From a virus: a stretch of DNA of 29,946 bases. The position numbers and the translations under genes were made by a program. A model generated the notes under the pieces. That model saw nothing but the letters and a program-made list of their open reading frames with translations, was not told the origin of the DNA and searched no databases. Below, one piece after another: positions 15,575-25,536 of the stretch (its first letter is position 1; each line of letters begins with the position of its first letter). The DNA lies in the IMG/VR virus record IMGVR_UViG_3300010885_029103, positions 1 through 29,946 of that record, one strand, 5' to 3'.

Positions 15575-16558
15575 ATGGCGCAGCAAATCATTAATATCGG
15601 TACTAGTCCAAATGACGGAACAGGCGATCCACTTCGCACAGCCATGACGAAAGTGGTAAACAATTTTGCCGAAGTTTATTCGGGCTTGTCTTTCACACTA
15701 GCGTCTAACAACGCTACGGCAGTTAATAATTTTACTGTTGCGGCAAATACGACATCGAATAACCTTACTGTTACATCAAACGCTACTGTTAATAATATTA
15801 ATATAACGACAAAATTGCAGGTCGGAAATGCTGTTGGCTATAATTTTGGTTCGCTCGCATCTATCGAAATTGATGCATCGCAAAACACTTATGTGCAATC
15901 TGTAATTCAAAATGCAAATAGTGGAGTTCAAGCCACTGGCGATTTGGTAATTACTGCTGATACTGGTAACGATTCTGTTAATTACGTAGACCTAGGTATT
16001 AACAGTTCAACATATTCTAATACAAATTATACTATTTCTGGTGCATTAGATGCTTATCTTTACTCATCTAATAGCAATTTAATTATTGGTACTGCTGCCA
16101 ATAACGGTTCTGTAATTTTCCATAGTAATGGAACATTAGCAGCCAATGAAAGAATGCGTATTTCCGGAAACGGTAATATCGGTATTGGTAACACTACTCC
16201 TGCTAATACGTTATCCGTCACAGGAACTTTTTCTGTTTCTGCTAATGTTTACATTGCAAATACCAATTTAAATCTTGGATCTTCATCAAAAGTTGCCAAT
16301 AACGGTTATACATATTTGCCAAATGGTTTGATTATGCAATGGGGTCAAGTTATTGCCAATACTTCATCCGCAAACGTAACATTTACTGTTCCATATACTA
16401 CTAACGCATATAGTATCAGTTTAACTGCAGCAAACAGCACAGCTGCAACGAATGGTAGCATTGCATATATTAATGGTGTCAATAGCACAGTTATTTCTAT
16501 TAGATCAGCAAACGCCACAACTGGCGCTCTTGTAAACTGGACAGCGATTGGCTCGTAA
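15575..16558 (+). CDS. Small tail fibre/spike protein with gp10-type N-terminus and knob-like C-terminus
   Basis: 327 aa. Residues 5-35 (INIGTSPNDGTGDPLRTAMT, then KVVNNFAEVY) match the N-terminal motif of T4 gp10 and of many baseplate-attached fibres, probably the part that docks on the baseplate. The centre is Asn/Thr/Ser-rich with beta-repeat character (NGNIGIGNTTPANTLSVTGT). The C-terminus contains YLPNGLIMQWGQV (about 246-258) and strands ending in LVNWTAIGS, as in a common receptor-binding fibre tip domain (gp53-like C-terminal family of enteric fibres). The likely role is a short adhesive fibre or a gp9/gp10 equivalent. AAAGGA lies before ATG. It is inserted between the gp7-like and gp8 genes, where T4 has nothing. 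Confidence 0.75.
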   Translation: MAQQIINIGTSPNDGTGDPLRTAMTKVVNNFAEVYSGLSFTLASNNATAVNNFTVAANTTSNNLTVTSNATVNNINITTKLQVGNAVGYNFGSLASIEIDASQNTYVQSVIQNANSGVQATGDLVITADTGNDSVNYVDLGINSSTYSNTNYTISGALDAYLYSSNSNLIIGTAANNGSVIFHSNGTLAANERMRISGNGNIGIGNTTPANTLSVTGTFSVSANVYIANTNLNLGSSSKVANNGYTYLPNGLIMQWGQVIANTSSANVTFTVPYTTNAYSISLTAANSTAATNGSIAYINGVNSTVISIRSANATTGALVNWTAIGS

Positions 16559-16567
16559 GGATTAAAA

Positions 16568-18088
16568 ATGGGAAAATTATTACCAACTTTTAAAACTGCT
16601 ATTATTGATGAAATTACTACTAGCATCAGTAGTAACACTTCTCAATATTATGCATTCGCTGCGTTTTCTGGAAATACGCCTTCTATAACGTCTGATGACA
16701 ATTTTATTAATGGATGGCAAACTGTTTTTGGTAAAAAGCTCGGCGCTGGTGATGTTATTCCCGTTATTTCTACCAAAATGTGGACTACAAATACCGTATA
16801 TGACATTTATGATAATCATACAAATCTTGCTAATTCTGATTTTTATGCTATCGCCCAAACTGGTGGGTATTATCATATCTATAAATGTATGGATAATGCA
16901 AATGGTTCGAGTTCTATTTCAAATCCAAGTTCGGTAGCATTACCAACTCAGGCAGAAACATTCCAAACAGCAGATAACTATAAATGGAAATATATCACAA
17001 CAATAAGCTCGGCAGTATATAATCGGTTTGCAACTGAAAAATATTTCCCAATTTATCCAAATAATTCTATAGTGGCATCAGCTACTATTAATAGTGGTGT
17101 CGACAATGTCATAATTTCTAATAGTGGTGTAGGATATAATGCATATCATAACGGCATTGTACAATTTGTAAATACCAGTTTAATTCAAATTGATTCAACA
17201 GCTGTTGCAACAAATACATATTATAACGACAATGCTATTTACCTCATAAATAACAATACACCATCTTCTTCTCAATTATTAATAGTTAATAATTACGTAT
17301 CAAATAGTTCCGGTAGATGGATATATGTTGATGGTGTACCAAATACTTCAATTGTCCAGGCAGGTGTAACAAATTATATTATTTCTCCAAGAATTAAATT
17401 TAATTCTGATGGCACAAATGACCCACAAGCATATGCAGTAATGAATACATTTTCAAATAGTATTGCGAATGTTATTATTATCACTAGTGGCTCGAATATT
17501 ACATGGGCAAATGTTACCGTTGTGAGTAATTCTAATTATGGAACTGGTGCAAATCTTCAGGCTATTGTTCCACCTATCGGTGGTCATGGTTCTGATCCCG
17601 CCAGTGAATTGTTTGTTCAAGGTATGGCAATCAATTTTAGGTTTGCAAATTCTGAATCAAATACTATTATTACGAATTCTTCATACAATAGAATTGGGTT
17701 AATTAAAAATCCTTACAGTATGACTACGACTGGTGCCAAAAGCACTAGATATTCAGCAAACGTTTTTAGTGAAGTTTTGAAAGCTACTTTATCGCCAGTA
17801 TTAAGTTCTTTATTTGCTGTCGGTGATACTGTTAATGGTAATACAAGCGGTGCAATTGGTACAGTCGTATTTTGTAACACGTCTACAGTATATTTAACTG
17901 GCGATAAGAATTTTTCTAATAACGAATATATCACTAGTAGCAATGGTTCAGTTACTACGACATTAGTTATAAATACACTTGGCGATGTTTATACCAAAAA
18001 TATAAAACCGCTTTATGTGCAAACTATTGACACTGTTACAAGAACTAACACTCAAAATGAAGCCTTTAAGCTGATAATCCAAATTTAA
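16568..18088 (+). CDS. gp8: gp8 baseplate wedge subunit
   Basis: 506 aa, longer than T4 gp8 (about 334). The N-terminal part matches the gp8 family: YYAFAAFSGNTP (27-38), WQTVFGKKLGAGDVIPVIST (50-69), KMWTTNTVYDIYDNH, then YHIYKCMDNANGSSS and ADNYKWKYITTISS. In T4, gp8 dimers attach to the gp6/gp7 wedge periphery. The extra C-terminal region (about 330-506) is beta-rich, includes SSLFAVGDTVNGNTSGAIGT and resembles decoration domains of the neighbouring structural proteins. AAGGA precedes the ATG by 6 bases. No frame break is seen; antisense and +1 frames within it are shadows. Confidence 0.9.
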   Translation: MGKLLPTFKTAIIDEITTSISSNTSQYYAFAAFSGNTPSITSDDNFINGWQTVFGKKLGAGDVIPVISTKMWTTNTVYDIYDNHTNLANSDFYAIAQTGGYYHIYKCMDNANGSSSISNPSSVALPTQAETFQTADNYKWKYITTISSAVYNRFATEKYFPIYPNNSIVASATINSGVDNVIISNSGVGYNAYHNGIVQFVNTSLIQIDSTAVATNTYYNDNAIYLINNNTPSSSQLLIVNNYVSNSSGRWIYVDGVPNTSIVQAGVTNYIISPRIKFNSDGTNDPQAYAVMNTFSNSIANVIIITSGSNITWANVTVVSNSNYGTGANLQAIVPPIGGHGSDPASELFVQGMAINFRFANSESNTIITNSSYNRIGLIKNPYSMTTTGAKSTRYSANVFSEVLKATLSPVLSSLFAVGDTVNGNTSGAIGTVVFCNTSTVYLTGDKNFSNNEYITSSNGSVTTTLVINTLGDVYTKNIKPLYVQTIDTVTRTNTQNEAFKLIIQI

Positions 18089-18101
18089 TTAGGGACAAAA
18101 G

Positions 18102-21100
18102 ATGCCACTTAATACAGATTTAAATACAACTCCCTATTTTGACGATTTCGATGCCAATAATCAGTATTATCGTATCCTTTTCAGACCAGCAACGGCTATT
18201 CAGGCTCGAGAACTAACACAGGTTCAATCGACTCTTCAAAATCAAATTGAAAGCTTTGGTAATTGGGCGTTCCGTAATGGTGATATTGTTTCTGGTTGTT
18301 CAATCAGCGACGTGCCAATTCTTCCATATATTCGACTTGCTGATTTCGCATCGAATAGCGTTGGTATTGCTACTAGTATCGGTGGATACGATATTGCTAA
18401 TCTAGTTGGCACACAGGCAGTTTCTAATTCTGGTCTTAATGCTCGTGTTCTTTTCGCGGCTCCAGGTCTTTCAACCAACTATCCAAATACTATGGTTATA
18501 TACGTACAGTATCTTGGTACAGGTTCGAATGCCACAACAAATAATATTACATCATTCTCGAATAACGAATCACTAACTTTTTATAAAGTTCCACAAACTG
18601 GTAATGCTACTGCTGATACTGTTGCGGTTATCAAGACATATGCTAACAGTGTTGCAAATCAAACTACATGTGGTAACGCTCATGGTATTTCTGTTTCGGA
18701 AGGCGTAGTTTTTCTTAATGGTAATTTCGTAAAAGTTCTGACACCAACGTTTGGTGTTGTCAATAATTTCGGAACAAATGCTGGTAACAATGTTATTGGT
18801 TTCCAGGGCGTTGAATCAATCGTTACTGAAAATCAAGATCCTACTCTTGCTGATAACGCTTTGGGATATTCGAATGAAAATGCTCCCGGTGCACATCGTT
18901 TAAAAATTATTCCTACTCTTGTTTCTTTCGATCCTGCCAATACGATACAAGCAAATACATACGCTAATAATTTTAATCCTATTTCCACATATAATATGGG
19001 TAATATGGTTACTAAATCATTATCTTCATCTAACTTATATTCTATCGTAGGCGATGCAATCGCTAAACGTGTATATGAAGAATCAGGTAATTACGTAGTT
19101 AATCCATTCGCTGTAGATTCTGTATCAGATCGTGGTGATGGGTCAACTCCATCCCTTGGTGCCAATGGCGTATTCGGTCGTATTAATCCAGGCGTTGGAT
19201 ATGCACAAGGACAGCGTGTTGAGCTTCTTAATACATATTACATCGACATGCGCCGTGGTGTTGATACACAAGTAAACAAAGAACAGATCATCACTTTTAA
19301 TTATGGTGGTTATCTTGTTATTAACGAAGTCGCTGGTAGTCCAGATTTTACACAGGCGCAAACAGTTACTTTATATGATGTGCCACAGAAAGCTATTACT
19401 AACAGAACTTTTTCTTCATTGACACCAACTGGTAATTCTATCGGTACTGCTTCTGTACGTTGTTTCACATATAAAAATGGCACTGTTGGTTCGAACGCCG
19501 CACAGTATAATTTGCATTTATTTAATATTAAAATGAATGCTGGGTACAATACCAACAAAATTAAATCGATATATTATAATGGTACAAAAAAATCAGTAGC
19601 TGACGTTGTCTCTTCTGGTCTTCTTGGTACTAGTAGTCAGGATCAGCTGTATAGTTTCGGTGTCAAGGGTTTAAAAAATCTTCGTGACGCTTCTAATACA
19701 AATAATACGCAGTATACCTATCGTACAAAATATTCAAACAATATGAATACATCAGGCCAGGTAACATTTACTTTAACTAATGGAGATCAACTTCCATATG
19801 GTTCAGGTATTTTATCTGATCTTAATGCAGCAACTTTTAATCTTATTGTTACATCAAATACAAATACTGCTGATCTTGGTGGTGGTGTAAACACTGTAAC
19901 TGTATATAATACTAATACTGCAGTTCTTGGTTCAGCTGGTACAAATTTCGTAACACAATACAGTCTTGGTGATCAAATTTTAGTTGGGGCTGATGTTCGT
20001 ACTGTCACTTCAATTACCAATTCTACATTTATGTCAGTCGATGCTGCATTCAGTGCTAACTCTAGCGGTAATCAGTATAAGAAAACTTTTTTGGCAGGTA
20101 AAATTTTACCAATTATTCAGAGTACTTCTGGTACATCGGGATATGTCAATGTGACCAATTCTACATCTTTTACTATTGTATCTGGTTATGCTCCTAGCGC
20201 CAATATGCCTGTCGATGTTATATTCGACACCGAAAGAAAACAGGCAGTTCCGGCCAAAAAAGATATTAAGAAAGATCGTTTCGTAAAAATTAATACTTCA
20301 TCAAACCCAAGCGGCCCATGGTGCCTTGGGTTTAGCGATATTCATCAAGTTAAGAAAATTTATGGCGGATCATCTGGATACAGCGCAAACAATGCAGATA
20401 TTACATCGCAATTCGTTTTCGATACAGGTCAGAAAGATACACATTACGATCTTGGATATATCTATCCTAAATCAAGTTATACTTCTACAACAAATCCATA
20501 TCTTCTTGTACAATTAGATTATTTTGCCGTCAATACTGCTCCTGGTATCGGGTTCTTCACTATTGAATCGTATCCAATTGACGATGCTAATACAGCTAAT
20601 AATACTGCTATCCAAACTAAAGATATTCCGCTTTATGTTGACGAAGCTGGTAATAAAATTGCTCTTAAAGATTATGTAGATTTCAGAACATCGGCCAATA
20701 ATCAGGCAACTGATACCGGCAATTTATCATACGATGCAAATAATGTTCCAACCTCAGCTTCGATTACAGCAGCTGTTGCTGCTGCATCAATTAATCCAGC
20801 CAATACTTTACAGTTTATAACTGGATCTGGATTAAACGTTCCTTCATATGGACAAAATTTTCAGGCAGATTACACTGTTTATCTTCCAAGAAAAGATTTA
20901 ATTTATATTACACCTAATAATATTGTTAAGGTAAAAGAAGGTCTTTCTTCACTTTCACCACAAACTCCATTATATCCTGAAAATTCGATGGCAGTTGCGG
21001 TTCTTAATGTTCCTCCATATCCATCATTATCTTCTGATCAAACAGATGCTATGATGAACATCAATAAACTTTCAAAAAACCTCGTTCGTGATACTTCTTC

Positions 21101-21857
21101 TTCAATAAACTGCACTATTGTCACCAATCGTCGTTATAGCATGAAAGATATTGGTAAACTTGATCAGCGTATTACAAATCTTGAATATTATACTTCGCTC
21201 TCATTACTCGAAAAGAAAGCTTCTGACCTTAAAGTTACAGATGCTTATGGTCTTGATAGATTTAAAAACGGTATTTTTGTCGATCCGTTTAGCAATTTTG
21301 AATTAAGCGATGTAACAGATGCAGAATACACTATCGCAATTGATAGCACTAAAGGTGTTGCAAGACCTCGAATTACACGTGAAGTTGTAAAAATTCAGTT
21401 CGCAAATAATGCAACGACACAACAGACCGGTCGATCTGTAACTCTTCCATATACAGAACAGGCATTTTTAGTTCAACCGTATGCTACTAAATATAGAAGT
21501 GCGGCTCTGGTAGCATTTGCTTGGAACGGTACTCTATATCTATTCCCATCTTTTGATAACCATGGTGATACTGTTAATACCGGTTCGCTCAATATTACTA
21601 TCGATAATTCTACACCATGGAAAGATTTCGCAAATAGTCCATTTGGTTCTGTTTGGGGTGACTGGAGAACAACTACTACTTCGCAAAGTAATTCAGTGGT
21701 TAATCAAGTTCGTAAAGCTGTAAATCTTGGTAAAGTTGCTGGTGGTACAACTGAAGCTGCAGTCAGGGCTGATATCTGGTCTTATCTTAAAAATGCTGGA
21801 TATTCACCAAATGATTACACCATAGGTAATTTATCGTTAAAATGGGGCGATGGTTAA
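18102..21857 (+). CDS. DUF4815-type large virion structural protein
   Basis: 1251 aa. The N-terminus is diagnostic of the DUF4815 family found in T4-like phages: LNTTPYFDDFDANNQYYRIL (8-27), then FRPATAIQARELTQVQSTLQ (28-47) and NQIESFGNWAFRNGD. The body is long and beta-rich, with one TNF-type module around nt 19885-20050. A helical segment near the C-terminus (YSMKDIGKLDQRITNLEYYT, SLLEKKASDLKV) has coiled-coil character, and there is a Trp-rich patch before the end (WKDFANSPFGSVWGDW). The function is not established; position after gp8 and size suggest the peripheral baseplate, filling the gp9-gp12 zone of T4. An AGGGA ribosome site lies 6 bases before ATG. It is the largest gene of the window. 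Confidence 0.8.
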   Translation: MPLNTDLNTTPYFDDFDANNQYYRILFRPATAIQARELTQVQSTLQNQIESFGNWAFRNGDIVSGCSISDVPILPYIRLADFASNSVGIATSIGGYDIANLVGTQAVSNSGLNARVLFAAPGLSTNYPNTMVIYVQYLGTGSNATTNNITSFSNNESLTFYKVPQTGNATADTVAVIKTYANSVANQTTCGNAHGISVSEGVVFLNGNFVKVLTPTFGVVNNFGTNAGNNVIGFQGVESIVTENQDPTLADNALGYSNENAPGAHRLKIIPTLVSFDPANTIQANTYANNFNPISTYNMGNMVTKSLSSSNLYSIVGDAIAKRVYEESGNYVVNPFAVDSVSDRGDGSTPSLGANGVFGRINPGVGYAQGQRVELLNTYYIDMRRGVDTQVNKEQIITFNYGGYLVINEVAGSPDFTQAQTVTLYDVPQKAITNRTFSSLTPTGNSIGTASVRCFTYKNGTVGSNAAQYNLHLFNIKMNAGYNTNKIKSIYYNGTKKSVADVVSSGLLGTSSQDQLYSFGVKGLKNLRDASNTNNTQYTYRTKYSNNMNTSGQVTFTLTNGDQLPYGSGILSDLNAATFNLIVTSNTNTADLGGGVNTVTVYNTNTAVLGSAGTNFVTQYSLGDQILVGADVRTVTSITNSTFMSVDAAFSANSSGNQYKKTFLAGKILPIIQSTSGTSGYVNVTNSTSFTIVSGYAPSANMPVDVIFDTERKQAVPAKKDIKKDRFVKINTSSNPSGPWCLGFSDIHQVKKIYGGSSGYSANNADITSQFVFDTGQKDTHYDLGYIYPKSSYTSTTNPYLLVQLDYFAVNTAPGIGFFTIESYPIDDANTANNTAIQTKDIPLYVDEAGNKIALKDYVDFRTSANNQATDTGNLSYDANNVPTSASITAAVAAASINPANTLQFITGSGLNVPSYGQNFQADYTVYLPRKDLIYITPNNIVKVKEGLSSLSPQTPLYPENSMAVAVLNVPPYPSLSSDQTDAMMNINKLSKNLVRDTSSSINCTIVTNRRYSMKDIGKLDQRITNLEYYTSLSLLEKKASDLKVTDAYGLDRFKNGIFVDPFSNFELSDVTDAEYTIAIDSTKGVARPRITREVVKIQFANNATTQQTGRSVTLPYTEQAFLVQPYATKYRSAALVAFAWNGTLYLFPSFDNHGDTVNTGSLNITIDNSTPWKDFANSPFGSVWGDWRTTTTSQSNSVVNQVRKAVNLGKVAGGTTEAAVRADIWSYLKNAGYSPNDYTIGNLSLKWGDG

Positions 21858-21872
21858 ATTATTAAATAATTC

Positions 21873-21886
21873 AGGAGAGTTAATTG
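21873..21886 (+). promoter_or_regulatory. Strong ribosome binding site before a TTG start
   Basis: AGGAGAG at 21873-21879 is followed four bases later by TTG at 21884. An in-frame TAA (21881-21883) directly precedes the TTG, so no upstream start is possible. The next in-frame ATG is about 80 codons downstream, inside a conserved-looking domain. Confidence 0.85.
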
Positions 21887-24628
21887 GCTAAATTAGATAA
21901 CAATGGTCCCAACAAAGATCAGGACCAAAATGACCAGCTTCCAGCAGCAACAGGTACGGGCACAAACACGACGACTACTGTTTCAACTACGGTTGCGACG
22001 CAAACTGGCACAAAAATAGTTGTTGATACTCAGGCCAATACTATTGCTATTGGCGATTTTGTTACTGACGTATCAATTCAACCATACATTGCTCCGCGAA
22101 TTATTGCATTTTATGCATATAATATGCGCCCGAATCATCAGATGCATATCTTTTTTGATGGCGTAAATGTTGATCAATATTGTGCTCCTGGTATTATCCC
22201 TGCTTCTGTTGCGGATACTTCTGATTATCGCTCTATTGCTAAAAATGGTAATTATGGCGACCCTATCAATACGGATGATAATGGCCAAGTTTCTGGTTGG
22301 TTTAATATTCCAGCCGCTACTTTCAAATCGGGCGATCGTTTACTTCAAATATCCGATGTTGAAAGTTTAGCCCTTGGTAATGATGCATTTTCAACGATTT
22401 CTTCGGCACATTTTACTGCATCTAACTTAAATGTTACTAAAAAAACAGTTACAATGACTACTGTTAATCCAGTACTTTCATATGTACCTATTTCTAATAC
22501 AGTTGTTACCACAAACACCAATGTAACCATCACACGTATAAAAGATATTATTGATGTTACAGCATTTTACGAACCTATCGCACAGGGTCTTACTATCAAT
22601 ACACCAGAAGGTGAAGCTGGTATTTATGCAACATCGCTTGATATTTTCTTTAAACAAAAATCATTAATTGGTACAAATGGTGTTACAGTTTATCTTTGTG
22701 AAATCGATAATGGTTATCCAAATGGTAATGCTATTCTTCCATTTTCAACAGTACACTTAAATTATGGTAGTATTAATGTTAGTGAAGATTCTTCGGTTGC
22801 AACTAATTTTAAATTTGAATCGCCAGTATTTTTAAATAATGGAAAAGAATACGCTTTCATTGTTAAGCCAGATGCAAATGACCCAGACTATTATGTTTAC
22901 AGTGCAAATTTAGGCGATATCGATTTAGCGACTGGTTATCAAGTATTCAGCCAACCAACAATCGGTACTGCATTTTATGGCGCCACTATGAGCCAGTGGA
23001 CCGCTCTACAAACTGAATATATTAAATTTCGTTTGAATAGAGCAAAATTCGCTAACAATAGCGGTGAAGCATATTTTTATAATTCAAACACTGATTATTT
23101 AACACCATATAATATTGCTTATTCTAATACTTCAATGGGTATTTTGCCAGGAGATTATATTTTTCAGGCAACAAGTAATTCAATTGCAACGGTAAATACT
23201 AGCATCAGTGGAATTTTAAATTACTATAACACTGATAAAGGTATTTTATACATTGATAATTCGACTGGTAATTTTACAAATAATTCGTTTATCCAGGTTC
23301 ACAGATTCGTTAATGCGACCGCTATTACTCCAAACGCTGCTACAATAGTTGCATGGGCTAATACGTTGGCTCTTCACAATCCACGTGTTAATGCTTTAGT
23401 TCCGCAATTTGCTACTCTTGTTCCGGGTGGTACAAGTTTAACATTCAATTATACTGGAACTTCTAATGCATATGTTGTCAATAGTTCAGAATATAAAATA
23501 ACTCCAGGTTATGACACCGAGTTTCTTGATTCAGAAAGAATAGTTGCAAGTCGTTCTATTGAAAATGCTTTAATGGCGAATGCCAAATCTATGACGATTC
23601 ATGCGACTATGACAACTGACTCTGATTACCTATCGCCATTGATAGACTTGGTAAAATATAATCAGCTTGTTATTGGTAATGAAATTGATCCTGTTGAGTT
23701 CAATTACCAAGAATTTTTATCAAATGGTCCTGCAAAAACAAAATATATTTCACAAATTGTTACACTAGCTGATGGTCAAGACGCTCAGGATCTTCAGGTT
23801 ATTCTTACTGCTTTCCGCCCAAATTCAACAGATATCCAAGTTTGGGTAAAATTTCTTAACGGTGAAGATACTGATCCTATTTCACAAAAAACTTGGACTC
23901 CTTTGATCAACAAAAGCAATACGCTGTATAGTGATCCAAGCAATCCAGATGATTTTAGAGAATATGTATTCACAACACCAATCGGTTTTGGTATGATACC
24001 AACAACTGGCACTATCACAGTTGCGAATAGCACAACAACAGTTACCGGTATTGGAACTAATTTTACGACTGAATTATCTCCAGGCTGGTTCATTAACATG
24101 AGAGCTAATGCGACATTCAGTGAAACCACTCGTCAAGTTGTTTCTATTACAAATAGCACTTCTCTTGTTCTTGATTCTGCATTTAATGGTAACTATACTA
24201 CAAACGCTTACTTTCTTGTGCCACCACCAACTACTGCGTATATGGCAGCAAATAATCAGAAACAGCTTTTTGCTGCCAATGGTTCAAATGCCACAGTGAG
24301 CGTAAGTAATGTTTCTAATATTATCACTGGAACTAATACCAACTTCACTGTTCTTCTTCCAAGAACTACTATTTTGGTTAATGGTGATGAACAAAAAATT
24401 ACTAACATAACTAACTCTACATCACTCAGTGTTGGTACACCATGGTCTTCTACTGCTTCTGGTGCTAATGCATATATTCGCACAACAGGCGGTTTAACTT
24501 ATCTTAATAAAAATAACAACCTGTATACGAATTTTAAACGTTTCCAAATTAAAATTATTTTGCAGTCGGATGATAGTTCGGCAGCTCCATTACTTAACGA
24601 TCTTAGAGCATTGGCGATGCAGCTATGA
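21884..24628 (+). CDS. Large baseplate/fibre-associated structural protein (914 aa, TTG start)
   Basis: The N-terminus is a disordered Asn/Gln/Thr-rich leader (1-60). It is followed by FVTDVSIQPYIAPRIIAFYA, then YNMRPNHQMHIFFDGVNVDQ and a Gly-turn region DDNGQVSGWFNIPAATFKSG, a pattern shared by large structural proteins that accompany DUF4815 proteins in aquatic T4-like phages. The middle is beta-rich with carbohydrate-binding-like strands. Two copies of a TGxxTNF module occur near the C-terminus (about nt 24004-24183 and 24290-24440), and the end is KIILQSDDSSAAPLLNDLRA. The precise function is unknown; a peripheral baseplate or fibre-anchoring role is inferred. The TTG start is supported by AGGAG. 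Its last four bases overlap the next ATG (ATGA). Confidence 0.78.
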   Translation: MAKLDNNGPNKDQDQNDQLPAATGTGTNTTTTVSTTVATQTGTKIVVDTQANTIAIGDFVTDVSIQPYIAPRIIAFYAYNMRPNHQMHIFFDGVNVDQYCAPGIIPASVADTSDYRSIAKNGNYGDPINTDDNGQVSGWFNIPAATFKSGDRLLQISDVESLALGNDAFSTISSAHFTASNLNVTKKTVTMTTVNPVLSYVPISNTVVTTNTNVTITRIKDIIDVTAFYEPIAQGLTINTPEGEAGIYATSLDIFFKQKSLIGTNGVTVYLCEIDNGYPNGNAILPFSTVHLNYGSINVSEDSSVATNFKFESPVFLNNGKEYAFIVKPDANDPDYYVYSANLGDIDLATGYQVFSQPTIGTAFYGATMSQWTALQTEYIKFRLNRAKFANNSGEAYFYNSNTDYLTPYNIAYSNTSMGILPGDYIFQATSNSIATVNTSISGILNYYNTDKGILYIDNSTGNFTNNSFIQVHRFVNATAITPNAATIVAWANTLALHNPRVNALVPQFATLVPGGTSLTFNYTGTSNAYVVNSSEYKITPGYDTEFLDSERIVASRSIENALMANAKSMTIHATMTTDSDYLSPLIDLVKYNQLVIGNEIDPVEFNYQEFLSNGPAKTKYISQIVTLADGQDAQDLQVILTAFRPNSTDIQVWVKFLNGEDTDPISQKTWTPLINKSNTLYSDPSNPDDFREYVFTTPIGFGMIPTTGTITVANSTTTVTGIGTNFTTELSPGWFINMRANATFSETTRQVVSITNSTSLVLDSAFNGNYTTNAYFLVPPPTTAYMAANNQKQLFAANGSNATVSVSNVSNIITGTNTNFTVLLPRTTILVNGDEQKITNITNSTSLSVGTPWSSTASGANAYIRTTGGLTYLNKNNNLYTNFKRFQIKIILQSDDSSAAPLLNDLRALAMQL

Positions 24629-24846
24629 GTATAAACAATAAATATCTAGTAACAGATATTGAAGGTTTGGTTAAAGATCCGAATTCTGGTGCTGTGCTTA
24701 GTGTTGATAACGTTGGTTTAGAAGCATATAGAAAACAGAAAGCTGCTTTTGAAACTTCTAAATCTTCGGCGGAAAAAATCGCTAAGTTAGAAAATGACAT
24801 TAACGATATTAAGCAAATGTTGCAACAGATACTAAAGAGACAATAA
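24625..24846 (+). CDS. Small coiled-coil protein of the fibre region
   Basis: 73 aa. YLVTDIEGLVKDPNSGAVLS (7-26) then VDNVGLEAYRKQK, followed by a helix with heptad spacing (SAEKIAKLENDINDIKQMLQ, 48-67) ending in ILKRQ. Proteins of this shape, with a short strand motif GLVKDxxSGA and a C-terminal coiled coil, recur next to structural genes in aquatic T4-like phages. The function is unknown; a trimeric connector or fibre chaperone is possible. ATG overlaps the previous stop in ATGA and no good ribosome site is present, which points to coupled translation. The stop abuts the next ATG. Confidence 0.82.
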   Translation: MSINNKYLVTDIEGLVKDPNSGAVLSVDNVGLEAYRKQKAAFETSKSSAEKIAKLENDINDIKQMLQQILKRQ

Positions 24847-25536
24847 ATGACTTGGCAAATTACTAATATCGCAAATACCGACACATTTCAAAAATGGCTT
24901 GACACAACTAACTATGTTGTCAATGCCATTTCAACTGCAGCGGTAACCACCGGAAATGCTGTTACAGGTGCAATTACAGTTAATGGGTCTATTAATTGTA
25001 ATACACTTGTTACTAATAATATTACGATTAACGCTAATCTTACTGTTAATGCTATTTCTGTTGGAAATTCAACAGTTAATACATCGGCCAATTCAACTGT
25101 ATTGAAAATTTCCAACTCTACAGCTTCTATGATACTGTCAGTACCAACTGCAGCTCAGGTTTCAAATGGTCAATATTACCATAATGCTAACGGTTCTTGG
25201 GCTCTAATTACACAACAGACAACTCCTGTTACTAATGGATCGTTTACAACAACTGGTACAAGCTCCCAAACAATAGATAGCTATCTTATGGCGTCGTATA
25301 CTTCGGCAGAATATCTCGTTAATATTTCTGATAATAATGCCAATAACCATTATACTTCTAAAATTTTAACGGCGCATAATGGTTCGGCCGTATATTCTAC
25401 AGAATATGCCGCTGTAACTACCACTGGTACTTCATTGGGAGTGTTTTCGACATCAACAGATGGCACAAGTTTACAGCTTGTATTTACACCAGTTTCATCA
25501 AGTACATCGGGTAAATTTACTAGGGTAACTGTCTAA
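24847..25536 (+). CDS. Short fibre-like structural protein
   Basis: 229 aa. The N-terminus NIANTDTFQKWLDTTNYVVN (7-26) resembles the attachment helix of small baseplate fibres. Next comes a Thr/Asn-rich beta region that includes SVGNSTVNTS, a motif shared with the 906-aa fibre and the last gene. The last 95 residues (SSQTIDSYLMASYTSAEYLV, then a Lys-Ile-Leu strand and VYSTEYAAVTTTGTSLGVFS) look like a known small beta-sandwich found at the C-terminus of phage tail proteins. The likely role is an accessory fibre or connector. It abuts the coiled-coil gene, and its TAA overlaps the ATG of an 8-codon minicistron (TAATG). Confidence 0.78.
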   Translation: MTWQITNIANTDTFQKWLDTTNYVVNAISTAAVTTGNAVTGAITVNGSINCNTLVTNNITINANLTVNAISVGNSTVNTSANSTVLKISNSTASMILSVPTAAQVSNGQYYHNANGSWALITQQTTPVTNGSFTTTGTSSQTIDSYLMASYTSAEYLVNISDNNANNHYTSKILTAHNGSAVYSTEYAAVTTTGTSLGVFSTSTDGTSLQLVFTPVSSSTSGKFTRVTV

